This document shows, in pieces, positions 17,336 to 25,725 of a DNA stretch of 64,000 nucleotides (its first letter is position 1; every line of letters starts with the position of its first letter). The stretch is from Flavobacterium sp. HBTb2-11-1 (GTDB lineage Bacteria; Bacteroidota; Bacteroidia; Flavobacteriales; Flavobacteriaceae): the NCBI RefSeq assembly GCF_009826975.1, contig NZ_WUMO01000007.1, forward strand, positions 186,001 to 250,000, given 5' to 3'. Below the pieces are notes generated by a model that worked only from the letters and a program-made list of their open reading frames with translations, made no database searches and was not told the DNA's origin. A program made the position numbers and the translations under genes.

Positions 17336-18268
17336 ATGGAAAAGTTCAATTGTAAAATCGCAAATGAAATTGATCTGGTTGATTATCTTAAAATATTAGG
17401 GTATGAACCATCAAAAATAAAAAATCAGGATTATTGGTTTCTGTCGCCATTCAGAAATGAAAACACGCCCTCCTTTAAAGTGAATCAAAAATTAAATTTA
17501 TGGTATGACCACGGATTAGGCAAGGGAGGGAATACAGTTGATTTTGGAATTGAATATTTTAGATGCACGGTTTCAGAATTTTTACAGCTTTTAAATGGAT
17601 GTAGTATTTCCTCTGATATAAGTTTATCAATTAAAAATGACAATCGACAATCTTTTAATCTAAGTCTTGCAAATGAAAAAAAAGATAGCCTCCCTGATAA
17701 AATTGTCATAGTTGAAGTACGGACATTGGAAAGTAAGCCGATACTGGACTACTTGCATAGGCGGAGTATTCCACTCGAAATTGCAAAACAGCATTGCAAA
17801 GAGGTTGAGTTTTCTTTAAATGGACGAAAGCAGATTGTGATAGGATTTAAAAATAATGCCGGAGGATTTGAATTGCGAAGTGAAAATTTTAAAGGCAGCA
17901 GCTCACCAAAAGACATCACTTTTATAGATAACCAGGCAAAATCACTAGCTGTTTTTGAAGGGTTTTTCGATTACCTCTCCTATGAAATGATAAATCAAAA
18001 ATCGGTTAGCCCACAAACAAATTTCCTGATATTTAATTCACTGTCCTTTTTTAACAAGTCCATACAGTTAATGGAAAAACACGAAAGAGTAAACCTCTAT
18101 TTAGATAGAGATACAGCAGGTCTGAAATTTACTGTTGAAGCCCTGCGAAGAGACTCTGCAAAATATACCGATCAAAGCTTTTTATATGACCAGAAGAAAG
18201 ATTTAAATGAATGGCTAAACGAGGTACAGAAAGTAAATCGAAGCCAAAAATTTAGACGATCTATATAA
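17336..18268 (+). CDS. Toprim-domain DNA primase of the element
   Basis: A 310-residue protein. The N-terminal part resembles the DnaG zinc-finger domain in its strands (DYWFLSPFRNENTPSF, LWYDHGLGKGGNTVDF) but lacks the Cys ligands. The C-terminal Toprim fold carries the conserved Glu in LAVFEGFFDYLS and the DxD motif in NLYLDRDTAG. This is the small primase type found in Bacteroidota mobilizable elements, presumably making primers for the transferred or replicating strand. ATG at 17336 is chosen: the longer frame from 17231 starts inside the iteron array and lacks similarity to the domain. Confidence 0.88.
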   Translation: MEKFNCKIANEIDLVDYLKILGYEPSKIKNQDYWFLSPFRNENTPSFKVNQKLNLWYDHGLGKGGNTVDFGIEYFRCTVSEFLQLLNGCSISSDISLSIKNDNRQSFNLSLANEKKDSLPDKIVIVEVRTLESKPILDYLHRRSIPLEIAKQHCKEVEFSLNGRKQIVIGFKNNAGGFELRSENFKGSSSPKDITFIDNQAKSLAVFEGFFDYLSYEMINQKSVSPQTNFLIFNSLSFFNKSIQLMEKHERVNLYLDRDTAGLKFTVEALRRDSAKYTDQSFLYDQKKDLNEWLNEVQKVNRSQKFRRSI

Positions 18269-18279
18269 CGTTCGAGTGG

Positions 18280-18315
18280 TAGCCAGCTATGTTTAGGTAA
18301 AACCAAAACGCTGGC
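18280..18315 (+). other. Candidate oriT hairpin upstream of mobC
   Basis: AGCCAGC (18280-18286) and GCTGGCT (18309-18315) are perfectly complementary. Between them, GTTTAGGT and ACCAAAAC pair at 7 of 8 positions around an AAA loop, with a TAT bulge. No T-run follows directly, so a terminator is less likely. It lies 75 bases before mobC and the relaxase gene, where origins of transfer usually are. The nick site is not identified. Confidence 0.5.
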
Positions 18316-18390
18316 TCATCTCATGCTATCGCATTCGTTGAGGGGATTTTTTTCATGCATGCGCATTCAAAAAATAAATGATGAAAGACT

Positions 18391-18771
18391 ATGGAACAGG
18401 AGAATGAAACAAAAAAAAATAGTGGAGGCCGACCAAAAAAGCAAATTAAAAGAGACCAACTAATGGCAATTAAATGCACACTCTATGAGCGTAAAATAAT
18501 TGAAACCAAAGCTAAAAAATCGAATCTTACCATTTCCGAATACCTTCGTGAAATTGGATTGACAGGGAAAATTGATTGCAGAAATAAGGCTCTTCCAAAA
18601 GAAATTCTAAGCTTTACCGGAGTGCTCAACCATTTGGCAGCCAACCTGAATCAGATCGCTAAAAAGAGAAATAACAATGATGAATTAAGTCCGCTTGAAC
18701 GGGCAGAATTAAAAGTACAGGCAGGGCAGGTTAAAGATCTTGCTGTCCAAATTAAAAGCTTTATGTCATGA
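18391..18771 (+). CDS. mobC: MobC-type relaxosome protein
   Basis: A 126-residue protein with a ribbon-helix-helix-like N-terminus (LMAIKCTLYERKIIETKAKKSNLTISEYLREIGL) after a basic RPKKQIKRD stretch. A C-terminal helical segment, NHLAANLNQIAKKRNN, matches the bacterial mobilisation protein signature. MobC binds near oriT and helps the relaxase nick DNA. Its stop overlaps the relaxase start by 4 bases, the usual mobC-mobA arrangement. Confidence 0.9.
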   Translation: MEQENETKKNSGGRPKKQIKRDQLMAIKCTLYERKIIETKAKKSNLTISEYLREIGLTGKIDCRNKALPKEILSFTGVLNHLAANLNQIAKKRNNNDELSPLERAELKVQAGQVKDLAVQIKSFMS

Positions 18772-19787
18772 TAGGCCATGTAAGCATAGGCCGCTCTTTT
18801 TACCATTGTATTAGCTACTGTCTGGAGGATAAAATAGAATTGTCTGAAGAGAAAAAACTCTTACTTGCAACACAGGATCATTTGCAACATAAAGAGCGTG
18901 CAGAAATACTAGAATACAATAAATGTTTTGGTAACAAGTATGAACTTACACAGCAGTTTAAGGATGTTAGGAAATTAAGCAGACGTGTTGAAAAACCAAT
19001 GTTGCACCTGACCCTGCGTTTAGCTCCGGAAGATGTACTGACCAAAGAACAATTTAGAGAGATTGGAAGGCAATGCGTTAAGGAGTTTGGTGTAGCAGAC
19101 AACCAATACATCTGCGTACTGCATAAGGATACCAAAGAACAGCATATTCATATTGCAGCTAATCGGGTAGGCTTTAATGGCAAGGTTGCCAATGACAGCA
19201 ATAGTTATAAGCGCATGGCTGAACTTTGTCGCCGTCTTGAAAAGCAATATGGTCTTCAAGAGGTATTAAGCCCAAAGGTATTTCTGTCTCCTAAGGACAG
19301 GTTGTTGCCTCGCCATGACAGTCGGAAAGAAAAATTAAAAGCAGATATCCAACAGACATTAAAGCATGCCAATACTTATCTAGGATTTGAAAGACAAATG
19401 CGGAATTTGGGCTATAAAGTTCTTAAGGAGAGGGGGATTTCTTTTATAGATGATAAAAAAGTAAAAATAAAAGGAAGCGAAATTGGTTTTTCATTGGCAA
19501 AAATTGAAATGATATTACATCAGAAACAACAACTTGCCCTAAAAAATACAGACGAAGAAAAAAAACGTAATAAAAACAGTCTGCCAATATCCATTACTTT
19601 CAAAACTGAAAAACAACAAGAAGTAAAGCAAAACTTTAATCAAGAAACAGCAGGAGAGGAAGTTATTAAGCAAGTTTTGGGGGTAATTGGACACTTAATG
19701 AATTCTGAATATCCGCTAGAATATATCGATACCGAATTGCAGAGAAACCTTCAAAAAAAGAAAAAGAAATCAGGATTAAGGAGATGA
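18768..19787 (+). CDS. Relaxase/mobilisation nuclease (MOBP-like)
   Basis: A 339-residue relaxase. The N-terminus MIGHVSIGRSFYHCISYCLEDK provides the candidate nicking Tyr. The metal-binding histidine motif is clear in VLHKDTKEQHIHIAANRVG. This is the Relaxase/MobA family that cleaves oriT and pilots the strand through a helper conjugation channel. The C-terminal ~130 residues are basic and Lys-rich. It overlaps mobC by 4 bases. Usual length is 300-450 residues, so it looks complete. Confidence 0.92.
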   Translation: MIGHVSIGRSFYHCISYCLEDKIELSEEKKLLLATQDHLQHKERAEILEYNKCFGNKYELTQQFKDVRKLSRRVEKPMLHLTLRLAPEDVLTKEQFREIGRQCVKEFGVADNQYICVLHKDTKEQHIHIAANRVGFNGKVANDSNSYKRMAELCRRLEKQYGLQEVLSPKVFLSPKDRLLPRHDSRKEKLKADIQQTLKHANTYLGFERQMRNLGYKVLKERGISFIDDKKVKIKGSEIGFSLAKIEMILHQKQQLALKNTDEEKKRNKNSLPISITFKTEKQQEVKQNFNQETAGEEVIKQVLGVIGHLMNSEYPLEYIDTELQRNLQKKKKKSGLRR

Positions 19788-19808
19788 GGCAAAAAAAAAA
19801 TAAAAAAT

Positions 19809-20363
19809 ATGGAAATAAATTCAAATACAGACAAGGGACATATTGAAAGGGAGACAATGCAATTAGTGCTGGAAGAATTTACACTAGAACAGAAAACCAA
19901 TAATCAGCATGTTGAGGCGCTTATTGCTGCAGTTAAAAACATAGAGAATAAAATAGATTTATTTAAAAATGAGTATAAAACCGAAAAAAATGTTGCAGAA
20001 CAATTGGATATAGAGCAAGTAAAGGCTGTCCTTCAAAAAGGCTTTCTAGATATAAAATATATGATTGGCAGACAGCCAAAAAGTATCACCAGGAAATTTC
20101 AGATTTTGTTGTTTCCAGAACAGGATGCAAAACTGTTTTATAAAATTGTTTTTAGCAGGTGGTTTTTATGGCTTGCAATAATGATAGCCCTAAGTAATCT
20201 TTACAAGTGGGGAATACATTATAGTGATAATAGTAAAGAAATTGAAATACAACAAATTCAAAATGATAGGATAAGAAAAGCTTGGATGCATATGTATATT
20301 AATAATGATAAAGAAACTAAAAAACTTATGGAAAAAGCTTATTTACACTCAGTAGAGAATTAA
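19809..20363 (+). CDS. Coiled-coil membrane protein of the mobilisation module
   Basis: A 184-residue protein. The first ~75 residues are predicted helical and highly charged (VEALIAAVKNIENKIDLFKNEY), consistent with a coiled coil. One membrane helix follows (about residues 117-134, WFLWLAIMIALSNLYKWG), then a short charged tail. Proteins of this layout often follow relaxase genes in Bacteroidota mobilizable elements. A role in relaxosome-membrane contact is plausible but not shown. It starts 21 bases after the relaxase stop. Confidence 0.75.
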   Translation: MEINSNTDKGHIERETMQLVLEEFTLEQKTNNQHVEALIAAVKNIENKIDLFKNEYKTEKNVAEQLDIEQVKAVLQKGFLDIKYMIGRQPKSITRKFQILLFPEQDAKLFYKIVFSRWFLWLAIMIALSNLYKWGIHYSDNSKEIEIQQIQNDRIRKAWMHMYINNDKETKKLMEKAYLHSVEN

Positions 20364-20697
20364 TGACACAGCGAAAACATGTGAGTTCAGTTTTGTAAGA
20401 ATAATGAAATGTTTACCAGCAGTAGAATAAAAGTAAAATAATTTGAAAGTTTTTCTGATTTTGTAAATTCAGACCATGTTCAAATAATGATAAGTTTTTG
20501 GTGAAATATGTGTTATTGATGTAAAATTTTAATAATAATAAGATATAAATTTACTTTTGTGTAATTGATTAGTTTTTAATTATTTATAAGTTTATTCGTT
20601 ATTTTTTGTTTATTTTTTAAGGTTTTTTCTTGTTTTTTAATTATTTATAAATATGTTTGCTTCAAATATAAATAAATATTTACAAATATATTGTTAG
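20364..20697 (+). other. AT-rich gap between mobilisation module and cargo
   Basis: This 334-base stretch has no gene. It holds two near-identical AT motifs (TTTTTAATTATTTATAA at 20573 and a variant about 62 bases later), a lone TACTTTTG at 20552-20559, and the strong cargo promoter at its right end. Confidence 0.6.
20630..20660 (+). promoter_or_regulatory. Promoter of the peptide cargo operon
   Basis: TTG (20630-20632), a 20-base spacer and TATGTTTG (20653-20660) fit the Bacteroidota consensus exactly. The first cargo start codon is 38 bases downstream. Confidence 0.7.
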
Positions 20698-21132
20698 ATG
20701 GTTACCAAAAATGTGAAGCTTCAAGTTAAAATAGCTGAAGTGTTTTATTATTTTATAGTATTTTTTATTTGTTATACGGCATCAAATAAATTGATTAAAA
20801 TACAATCTTTTAGAACTAATTTAATTAAGACAACTCTGTTTACTCCAGATTTAGCGGATGTGTTTTCTATTTGTGTAATCGCCTTTGAGGTAATTCTAAT
20901 TTTAGTTTTATTATTTTATAAAAAAAACGGATTATTATTAAGTTGTCTCACTTTTTTAGTGTTCACGTTGTATATATCGGTTTTAAATTTTAAGGGTTTG
21001 TATGAAGTTTGCGGTTGTGGTGGCGTCTTAAATGGTTTACCATATTCTTATCATCTTTTAATTAATATAGCATTAATTGTAGGTTCTGCATTTTCCTTTT
21101 TAACATTCTATGTCCTTAATAATGAAGAATAA
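20698..21132 (+). CDS. MauE/DoxX-like redox-associated membrane protein
   Basis: A 144-residue protein with four hydrophobic helices (about residues 12-29, 55-74, 79-97 and 118-138). The motif YEVCGCGGVLNGLPYSYHLL holds a Cys-Gly-Cys pair (residues 105 and 107) before the last helix. This is the hallmark of the MauE/DoxX-type family, which is linked to disulfide chemistry (MauE is needed for disulfide formation in methylamine dehydrogenase). Because the peptides downstream carry conserved Cys pairs, a role in their oxidation is a reasonable inference. It is first in the cargo operon and overlaps the next gene. Confidence 0.85.
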   Translation: MVTKNVKLQVKIAEVFYYFIVFFICYTASNKLIKIQSFRTNLIKTTLFTPDLADVFSICVIAFEVILILVLLFYKKNGLLLSCLTFLVFTLYISVLNFKGLYEVCGCGGVLNGLPYSYHLLINIALIVGSAFSFLTFYVLNNEE

Positions 21133-22171
21133 GTATTTAGTAGGGCTGATTACGGTTTTTGTTTCGATTATTGTTTGCATAACAGTCTTGAATCTTGTAA
21201 ATTCAAGCTCAAAAAAGAATTATTATTTTGATAGAACTTTTGTTGAGAATAATTTTTTCAAATTTTCTAAGACAATCTCCAAATTGAATTATAAAAGTGA
21301 TTTTTTGTTTAATATCAATTCCGATAATTTGTTAGTTGAGAAAGAATTTTTGAATAATGCTAACTCTACAAATTTTTATAAATTATATCTATCGGACTTA
21401 AATTTCGAGAAAAAAAATAGGAAAGATATAGATTTGCCAATGAGTGCAGATATAAAGCTATGTATAAAAAATGTTGTTTTTTATGTGCAGAAGTTTAAGC
21501 TATATAACTACAATTTAATTTCTAAAAATAGAGAGGAGATAAAATTAAAGAATTTTAAAATTGTTTCGCTTTTTCCTTTGAAAGGCTCAGAAACTAAATT
21601 TATTTCCTTTGGAGAATTGTTAAAAGATGGAGTTTATTATGCAGGGTTTTTTATTATAGATACAAAATCTTCGACAGTTAATTCGTTAAAAATTCTGGAA
21701 GAAACTAAAGAAAGCAAAGTAATAAGTTCATCATTACAGTATTCAGGTAGTTTTTCTTCAAATACAGATAATGGTTTTTTGGTGTATTGTTGTAACAAAT
21801 ATTCGAAAATTTATTTTTTTTCAGCTCAAACAGGAGTTTATAAGAAAGTTTTGACTACGAAAGAAGATGTCCCTTTGCCACAAATACTACAAAATAACAA
21901 AGGTGATAGTTTTTATGCAAGAGGTACAACTAGAAACACAAATATGGGCATGTTTTTAAAGGATGGAAATGTATTTGTTTTTTCTGCAAGATCCCCACTT
22001 GATAACAGAATATTAGTTGATATTTATTCTTCAGATTCATTTAAGTATGAGAAAAGCATCAAGTTTTTTTATAAAAATTTTGATTCAAAAAGTATTGAAA
22101 TGATTGTATTAAATGGTAATAAAATAATTATTGGGTTTAGTACAGATTATGCAGTTTTTAATTTTTTGTAA
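21122..22171 (+). CDS. Membrane-anchored beta-propeller-like protein
   Basis: A 349-residue protein with an N-terminal membrane anchor or uncleaved signal (about residues 5-27, LVGLITVFVSIIVCITVLNLV). The rest is beta-rich with repeated strand pairs. It ends in RILVDIYSSDSFKYEKSIKF and NKIIIGFSTDYAVFNF, resembling the closing blades of six-bladed propeller proteins that accompany NVEALA-type peptides in other Bacteroidota. The family match is by eye only. ATG at 21122 overlaps the MauE stop by 11 bases, implying coupled translation. It is probably exposed to the periplasm. Confidence 0.7.
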   Translation: MKNKYLVGLITVFVSIIVCITVLNLVNSSSKKNYYFDRTFVENNFFKFSKTISKLNYKSDFLFNINSDNLLVEKEFLNNANSTNFYKLYLSDLNFEKKNRKDIDLPMSADIKLCIKNVVFYVQKFKLYNYNLISKNREEIKLKNFKIVSLFPLKGSETKFISFGELLKDGVYYAGFFIIDTKSSTVNSLKILEETKESKVISSSLQYSGSFSSNTDNGFLVYCCNKYSKIYFFSAQTGVYKKVLTTKEDVPLPQILQNNKGDSFYARGTTRNTNMGMFLKDGNVFVFSARSPLDNRILVDIYSSDSFKYEKSIKFFYKNFDSKSIEMIVLNGNKIIIGFSTDYAVFNFL

Positions 22172-22294
22172 GGTACATGTTAGGAAAGAATTAGAAGTTT
22201 TGTTCTAAGATTCCCTAAACTAATCTCATAAGTATTCAATTTGTAAATTGGATTATTTAAAAGTTTTCTATTATTAATTTAAATATACTAAAAA

Positions 22295-22471
22295 ATGAAA
22301 AATTATTTAAAATTTGTTGTTGCTGTTTTTGGAGTTGTAATTTCTTTGTGTGCATCGGGAGTAGTAAATGCTCAAAAAGATAAAGGAGAGCCTGGTACAT
22401 GTACCTTAAATAGTCAGATCTGTGGTAGAACAGGTGATGGTAATATAATCAGTGGAACGTATAATGAATAA
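22295..22471 (+). CDS. Secreted two-cysteine peptide precursor 1
   Basis: A 58-residue prepeptide: a lysine-containing start, a hydrophobic core and a VVNA signal-peptidase-I site at residue 26, leaving a 32-residue mature peptide beginning with Gln. The mature part shares QKDK at the N-terminus and C10-X6-C17-G-R-T-G-D-G with the next two genes. The N-terminal Gln could cyclise to pyroglutamate, and the two Cys could form a disulfide (inference). The signal type differs from double-glycine leaders of bacteriocins and RiPPs. It overlaps peptide 2 if that starts at 22464. The function is unknown. Confidence 0.8.
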   Translation: MKNYLKFVVAVFGVVISLCASGVVNAQKDKGEPGTCTLNSQICGRTGDGNIISGTYNE

Positions 22472-22475
22472 AAAA

Positions 22476-22661
22476 ATGATAAACCCAGCTAAAATAAGAA
22501 TTATTGTTGCTGTTTTTGGAATTGTAATTTCATTGTGTTCATCGGGAGTGGTAACTGCTCAAAAAGACAAACAAAATCCAAGCGATTGTTCCCCTGGTCC
22601 TGGAGAATGTGGTATAACATCGGATGGTACAGTCATTATGGGGATATGTAAATGTAACTAA
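22476..22661 (+). CDS. Secreted four-cysteine peptide precursor 2
   Basis: A 61-residue prepeptide paralogous to its neighbours. The signal core RIIVAVFGIVISLCSSGVVTA ends in a VTA cleavage site, giving a 33-residue mature peptide. It has C10-X6-C17-G-I-T-S-D-G like the others, plus two extra Cys in ICKCN at the end (positions 30 and 32), so two disulfides are possible. ATG at 22476 gives an N-terminus most like the other two; ATG at 22464, overlapping peptide 1, is the alternative. Confidence 0.78.
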   Translation: MINPAKIRIIVAVFGIVISLCSSGVVTAQKDKQNPSDCSPGPGECGITSDGTVIMGICKCN

Positions 22662-22680
22662 ATATTATTTAATAAAAATT

Positions 22681-22857
22681 ATGAAAACAAAATTAAGATT
22701 TATTATTGCTGTTATGGGAATAACAGTTGCGTCTTTAACTTCGTCAATTAGTACTGCTCAGAGAGATAAAGAAAATGAAGGAGGTTGCTCAGGTTCAAGA
22801 GGAGAATGTGGGAAAACGGATGACGGAAAAATTATTGTAGGTGTTTACAACACTTAA
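22681..22857 (+). CDS. Secreted two-cysteine peptide precursor 3
   Basis: A 58-residue prepeptide with a signal peptide ending SISTA and a 32-residue mature part starting QRDK. The core is C10-X6-C17-G-K-T-D-D-G followed by KIIVGVY. ATG at 22681 is preferred; an in-frame GTG-type start at 22624 overlaps peptide 2 and adds 19 residues that its paralogues lack. A terminator hairpin begins 27 bases after its stop. Confidence 0.8.
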   Translation: MKTKLRFIIAVMGITVASLTSSISTAQRDKENEGGCSGSRGECGKTDDGKIIVGVYNT

Positions 22858-22883
22858 AAAAAAAGTACAAAATTGATTATTAG

Positions 22884-22918
22884 CTTTCCTAACTTGTTTA
22901 GTTGGGAAAGTTTTTTTT
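22884..22918 (+). terminator. Terminator/attenuator between peptides and outer-membrane gene
   Basis: The stem CTTTCCTAAC/GTTGGGAAAG (one G-T pair) with a 7-base loop is followed by eight T. No TAnnTTTG promoter is visible between it and the next start, so the barrel gene may depend on read-through. Confidence 0.85.
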
Positions 22919-22940
22919 AAGATTATATATCATATTATTT

Positions 22941-25214
22941 ATGCGTTTTACAGTTTGTTTTTTTCTTTTATGTGCTATGAGTCTTTTTTCTCAAGAAAAA
23001 AATACTATTTCAGGTAAGGTGTTAAGTGATAATAAACCTTTACAAGATATATTGGTTGAGCTTAAAATTGGTCAAGTTTCGAAATTTTCTATATCTAATA
23101 AGAAAGGAGAGTATAAATTTGATTATACTACTAATGATACGGTTTTTATTAAAGTAAAAAATTATGCTTACAAAGAGTTTAGTTCTTTTGTAGATACTAA
23201 AAGTAAAAATACTTTATTTAATATAGATCTTGTTGAATTTGTGCCAGAAATGTTAAATGAAGTAGTTATTAAATCTACCGAAAAAAATAGTACGAGTGCT
23301 AAAAAAGTAATTTACCAGATCAATCACAAAGATTATCTACAAAATGCAAAAGTAAGTGATGTGCTTCAGTCAGTACCTAATGTATATTTCAATGAATTCG
23401 ATGGTAAGGTATTAGTTGATGGAGTGTTAAATGGTAAAATTTTTATTGATGGATTAGAAGCGGATGCCAGTGAACTTAGAGGCCTTAAAGCGGAAGATGT
23501 AAAAAGTGTTGAAATAATAAATAATCCTTCGGTGGCTTATTATAAATCGGAATTTTTAGGTGCAATTATTAATGTTATAACAAAAACTAGGTCTGAAAGT
23601 TTTTTAAAAGGTAGTTTAGAGGGGACAGCCGGTGTTATAAATAATTATTGGGCATTTAGTCCTAATTTTTCGTTTAAGAAAGATTTTTTTCTTTTGAGAA
23701 CAAATTTTCAATATTTAAACAATGATCAAGTAATTGATTTTACATCAAAAAGGATTGATGAAAATGGTCTTTTTTATCAAAGTAATACCAATCAATCCAA
23801 TGGAAAACAATTGTATTCTAATACAAGGATATCAATAAAGTTAAACAATAAGAGTAATTTTACTGTATCAAATAATATTAGCCAATATAGTTTTTTTGGT
23901 AAGGCAAATGGTTTTACTGTTTTAAATGAAGAAGAAGCTAGTCTTTTTTCGAAAATAGGAAAAGAAAGTATGGTAAATTGGAGCATTGCTTCAGTTTATA
24001 ATTATAAGATTACTGAAAGTAATGTATTTTTCTTTAAAAGCTCATATTCAATTTTTAACAATGAAAATAAAAGTCAGTTTGACTTTTATAATAATTCTCA
24101 GTCAGACTATTATAATATTCAATCAAAAAATAATGAACTTTCGTTGCAAGCGGATTATGAATTGGAAGAAGTACATGTTTTTGGCAAGAAAATGGATTTT
24201 TATACTGATATAAAATATATAAATAGGAAGTATAGTTTCTCGCATGATGATTTTTATGTTTATCAGAATGTGTTTGATAGTTCAGTAGAATTAGATTCTG
24301 AATGGTCAAATAAATTTTCAACAGAAGTGAGCTTAACTTACGAATTCACAAACAATTCAAATCAATTATTAAGACAAAGTTATAACTTGTTATTGCCTAC
24401 AATTAATAGTCTCTATCATTTTGGGAATAAATTGGATTTAAAAGCAGGTTATTCTCGTAAGGTGCTAAGACCTAGTGCAAGTGATTTGAATGATGATGTG
24501 CTTATCTTATATCCAGGTGTTGCAAAACAAGGGAATTCAGAGCTTGATCCACAGATCAGAGACTACTATTTTTTAATGCTGACTAAATTTTATAAGTCAG
24601 ATAGTTTTTCGTTCAAGATTTATAATGAATCTATAAATAATGCTATTACGTCTGTATACAGGACAGATGGGGACTTGTTAATTCAAACTCTTGAGAATGC
24701 TGCTAGATATAATTCTATTGGAATGAATGTTGGCTTTAAAACGAAGTTGGTTCAGAAAATTACAGCAAATATAAATTCAGGCTTTGATTATAATGTTTTT
24801 GAAGACAATAGTAAAGATGCTATAATTAGAAAAAACAGTGGTTACACATTTAGGGGTAACTTTAATTTAAGTGGAATGTTTTTTAAAGACAAGGTGTCTA
24901 TTTCTGTTTCTGGAAGGCAAGATGGTCCTAGTTATTCCTTATTGTCAAAGAGGATTACTAATCCTTATTTGGATTTTACAATTTCAACCAATATTTTAAA
25001 AGGGAAGTTAAATTTGAGTGTTTATGGACGAAACCTTCTAGGTAGGGTTTCGAGTGGATTTACAGATCTAAGTGATTATAATAATTTTTACCAAAAAATT
25101 GAAACAAAAAATAATTCGCGAAATTTACTTTTAACTCTGACTTATAATTTTGGTAAAAAATTTAGTGACAGGATAGAATCTCAAGATATTAACAATAGTG
25201 ATGTTAGACGGTAA
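22941..25214 (+). CDS. Outer-membrane beta-barrel protein with TonB plug-like domain
   Basis: A 757-residue outer-membrane protein. A signal peptide (to about residue 19, SLFSQ) is followed by a carboxypeptidase-regulatory-like domain (TISGKVLSDNKPLQDILVEL) and a plug-like domain (KVSDVLQSVPNVYF, KIFIDGLEADASELRGLKAEDVKSVEII). The remaining ~550 residues are alternating beta strands ending NLLLTLTYNFGKKF. This is the family without a full TonB box, often called outer-membrane beta-barrel family protein. ATG at 22941 is chosen because the longer frame from 22902 starts inside the terminator. It is the likely transporter or receptor partner of the peptides (inference from position). Confidence 0.85.
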   Translation: MRFTVCFFLLCAMSLFSQEKNTISGKVLSDNKPLQDILVELKIGQVSKFSISNKKGEYKFDYTTNDTVFIKVKNYAYKEFSSFVDTKSKNTLFNIDLVEFVPEMLNEVVIKSTEKNSTSAKKVIYQINHKDYLQNAKVSDVLQSVPNVYFNEFDGKVLVDGVLNGKIFIDGLEADASELRGLKAEDVKSVEIINNPSVAYYKSEFLGAIINVITKTRSESFLKGSLEGTAGVINNYWAFSPNFSFKKDFFLLRTNFQYLNNDQVIDFTSKRIDENGLFYQSNTNQSNGKQLYSNTRISIKLNNKSNFTVSNNISQYSFFGKANGFTVLNEEEASLFSKIGKESMVNWSIASVYNYKITESNVFFFKSSYSIFNNENKSQFDFYNNSQSDYYNIQSKNNELSLQADYELEEVHVFGKKMDFYTDIKYINRKYSFSHDDFYVYQNVFDSSVELDSEWSNKFSTEVSLTYEFTNNSNQLLRQSYNLLLPTINSLYHFGNKLDLKAGYSRKVLRPSASDLNDDVLILYPGVAKQGNSELDPQIRDYYFLMLTKFYKSDSFSFKIYNESINNAITSVYRTDGDLLIQTLENAARYNSIGMNVGFKTKLVQKITANINSGFDYNVFEDNSKDAIIRKNSGYTFRGNFNLSGMFFKDKVSISVSGRQDGPSYSLLSKRITNPYLDFTISTNILKGKLNLSVYGRNLLGRVSSGFTDLSDYNNFYQKIETKNNSRNLLLTLTYNFGKKFSDRIESQDINNSDVRR

Positions 25215-25725
25215 TAAGGATTCGTTTTCTGTGTTTTAATAATACAAAAATAAATCTAAGATTGTAAAGCTATTTATGAGACCATGTTTGTTATCAAAAA
25301 TATGATATCTTTTTAAAAGTATTAATGTCTTTTTTATCGTTTGTAAATAATTGAAATTGATAAAAAAGTGGTTGTTTTATGGTAATATCCTGTTGTTTCT
25401 CTGAAGTCCATTTGCATTCTTAATTTTTCCTTTAAAATGTGGCGCTTGTTTTACGCAGTATTACTTTAGCATAATATTCTTTTGAATGTATTGATCTTAA
25501 TTTTGAGAAATGATTTCATATTTATTAAATCTATCCAAAGTATTACTTGGAAGAGTATTTAAATAAGATATTGGACTTTATATCCTTTATGATCTTAAGT
25601 TTTCTATATGTTATTTATTAATAAATTATTAAATTTTAGAATGGTGGTAAATTAATGTCTTGCTACGCAATAGGACTGTGAATATGCCTTGAAAAAACAA
25701 AACGACACGGGTTGTTTTGTATTTC
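25215..25725. other. Gene-free AT-rich stretch between cargo and recombinase
   Basis: There are 511 bases between the converging barrel gene and recombinase gene. I see no convincing small gene or RNA. The only structure is the recombinase terminator near its right end. Confidence 0.55.
25690..25720 (-). terminator. Terminator of the tyrosine recombinase gene
   Basis: The stem ACAAAAC/GTTTTGT (25697-25703 and 25714-25720) with a 10-base loop is followed on the minus strand by T residues. Confidence 0.6.

Noticed and set aside
20698..22171. Toxin-antitoxin or phage-defence module in the cargo
   Set aside because: MauE-like and propeller-like proteins fit envelope redox and peptide handling; no nuclease, ATPase or known toxin fold is seen in the cargo.
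22295..22857. Double-glycine-leader bacteriocins or bacteroidetocins
   Set aside because: The leaders are signal-peptidase-I type (VNA, VTA, STA) and no peptidase-containing ABC transporter is nearby.
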